A model generated the notes under the pieces. The model was not told the DNA's origin. It worked only from the letters and a program-made list of their open reading frames with translations, and ran no database searches. The translations under genes were made by a program, and so were the position numbers. From Gemmatimonadaceae bacterium (GTDB lineage Bacteria > Gemmatimonadota > Gemmatimonadetes > Gemmatimonadales > Gemmatimonadaceae), in contig DATLUQ010000058.1 of assembly GCA_035533015.1 (NCBI GenBank), forward strand, positions 45,388 through 109,387: DNA of 64,000 bases, read 5' to 3'. This document shows positions 63,300-64,000 of the stretch, one piece after another; the first letter of the stretch is position 1, and every line of letters begins with the position of its first letter.

Positions 63300-64000
63300 C
63301 TATGGCCGCAACCGGTACATCATGCGCGGGAACGCGATGACCTCGCGAATGTGCGGCAACCCGCAGATCCACGCCACCGTCCGTTCCAGTCCGAGGCCGA
63401 ATCCGGCGTGCGGGAACGTGCCGTACTTTCGCAAATCCAAATACCACCCGTAGGCATCCATCGGCAGCCCTTCGTCCGTGATCCGCTGCACCAGCCGGTC
63501 GTAGTCGTCCTCACGTTGCGACCCACCGATGATCTCGCCGTATCCCTCGGGGGCCAGGCAATCGTCGCACAGCACCGTGCGCGGATCGTCGGGATTCTCC
63601 TTCATGTAGAACGCCTTGGCTTCCTTGGGATAATTGATCACGAATACCGGGCGGTCGTAGTCCTCGACGAGCAACGCTTCGTCGTCCGCCCCCAGGTCAT
63701 CCCCCCACTTCACGGTGCTGCCCTTCCGCTGGAGCGTGGCCACCGCGTCGGTATAGTTGAGGCGCGGAAAGGGCGGCTTCACCGACGCCAGCTTGGCGAC
63801 GTCGCGTTCCAATTCGTGCAATTCGGCCTGGCGCCGTTCCAGGCACCGCGCCACGAGATACGACACGAAGTCCTCCTGCAACTTCATGTTGTCCTCGGAG
63901 TCGTTCCATGCCACCTCCGGCTCGATCATCCAGAACTCGGTGAGGTGCCGCCGCGTCTTGGACTTCTCGGCGCGGAAGGTGGGCCCGAACGTGTAGATCT
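63300..64000 (-). CDS. asnS: Asparaginyl-tRNA synthetase (partial, 5' end outside window)
   Basis: The last ~233 residues of a class II synthetase. Visible: motif 2 region '[20 protein letters not shown]' with [10 protein letters not shown], a conserved acidic ATP site '[19 protein letters not shown]', and motif 3 '[20 protein letters not shown]'. The end [10 protein letters not shown] is typical for AsnS. A class IIb AspRS or AsnRS is possible; the [11 protein letters not shown] and the C-terminal ending favour AsnRS. Confidence 0.95.
   Translation of the reverse strand, partial: IYTFGPTFRAEKSKTRRHLTEFWMIEPEVAWNDSEDNMKLQEDFVSYLVARCLERRQAELHELERDVAKLASVKPPFPRLNYTDAVATLQRKGSTVKWGDDLGADDEALLVEDYDRPVFVINYPKEAKAFYMKENPDDPRTVLCDDCLAPEGYGEIIGGSQREDDYDRLVQRITDEGLPMDAYGWYLDLRKYGTFPHAGFGLGLERTVAWICGLPHIREVIAFPRMMYRLRP

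Overview
The window is a contiguous stretch of a GC-rich (about 70%) bacterial chromosome with a Gram-negative-type envelope: it encodes a TonB-dependent receptor, outer-membrane-type barrels and lipoproteins. Gene content (Bat aerotolerance operon, a small secreted protein with a Bacteroidetes/Gemmatimonadota-style 'YPNPFNP' tail, HprK plus a mannose-family PTS, pervasive GTG starts) suggests Gemmatimonadota; this is an inference from gene families, not a placement by alignment. No insertion sequence, prophage, CRISPR array or rRNA was seen. Almost everything is on the minus strand; only rpsT, a DUF3108 gene, a PLP enzyme gene and mazG are on the plus strand. Four-base stop/start overlaps (ATGA, GTGA) or TAGTG junctions link most neighbours.

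Layout, left to right. 1-6740: Bat operon read leftwards (moxR ATPase, DUF58, a BatD-like/DUF4381-like membrane protein, batA, a batB-batC fusion, batD cut by the window edge). 6820-9503: rluB, scpB, scpA and an M50 protease. 9625-9991: rpsT with a near-consensus promoter and an intrinsic terminator. 10018-14469: pyrR-pyrB-pyrC followed by a class II aldolase and a zinc-ribbon coiled-coil protein. 14574-15386: a secreted DUF3108 protein. 15419-15651: two tRNA-Ser genes. 15710-18825: clpB-tadA. 19053-19517: a minimal sorting-tail protein with its own promoter. 19662-27218: a cobalamin-riboswitch-led btuF-btuC-btuD-btuB cluster running into recO and selB. 27239-30174: metK, a bifunctional nuclease and a membrane-anchored protein.

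30273-45740 is one almost gap-free 15.5-kb array: fmdB, argS, pfkB-like, purM, an outer-membrane-like protein, ribD, ribE, ribBA, ribH, nusB, a glycosyltransferase, hpf, hprK, PTS EIIA-EIIB-EIIC-EIID, HPr and enzyme I. 45861-50587: methylmalonyl-CoA mutase catalytic subunit, fructose-1,6-bisphosphatase, and an Lrp regulator divergent from a trans-sulfuration-type PLP enzyme. 50383-62081: a second long array starting at alr (deoB, cdd, a lipoprotein, an outer-membrane protein, a REC-histidine kinase, mtaB, miaB, comFB, comEC). mazG is divergent from alr. The right edge cuts asnS.

Functionally, this is mostly core metabolism and translation. The more interesting parts are regulatory or architectural: a B12 riboswitch whose downstream hairpin contains the btuF start codon; a sensory-looking PTS governed by HprK with no sugar-catabolic gene nearby; a BatB-BatC fusion that keeps the lipobox of the lost lipoprotein; a 205-bp antisense overlap between a PLP enzyme gene and comEC; and secreted proteins of unknown role embedded in housekeeping operons. 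I found no clearly novel multi-gene defence or mobile system.
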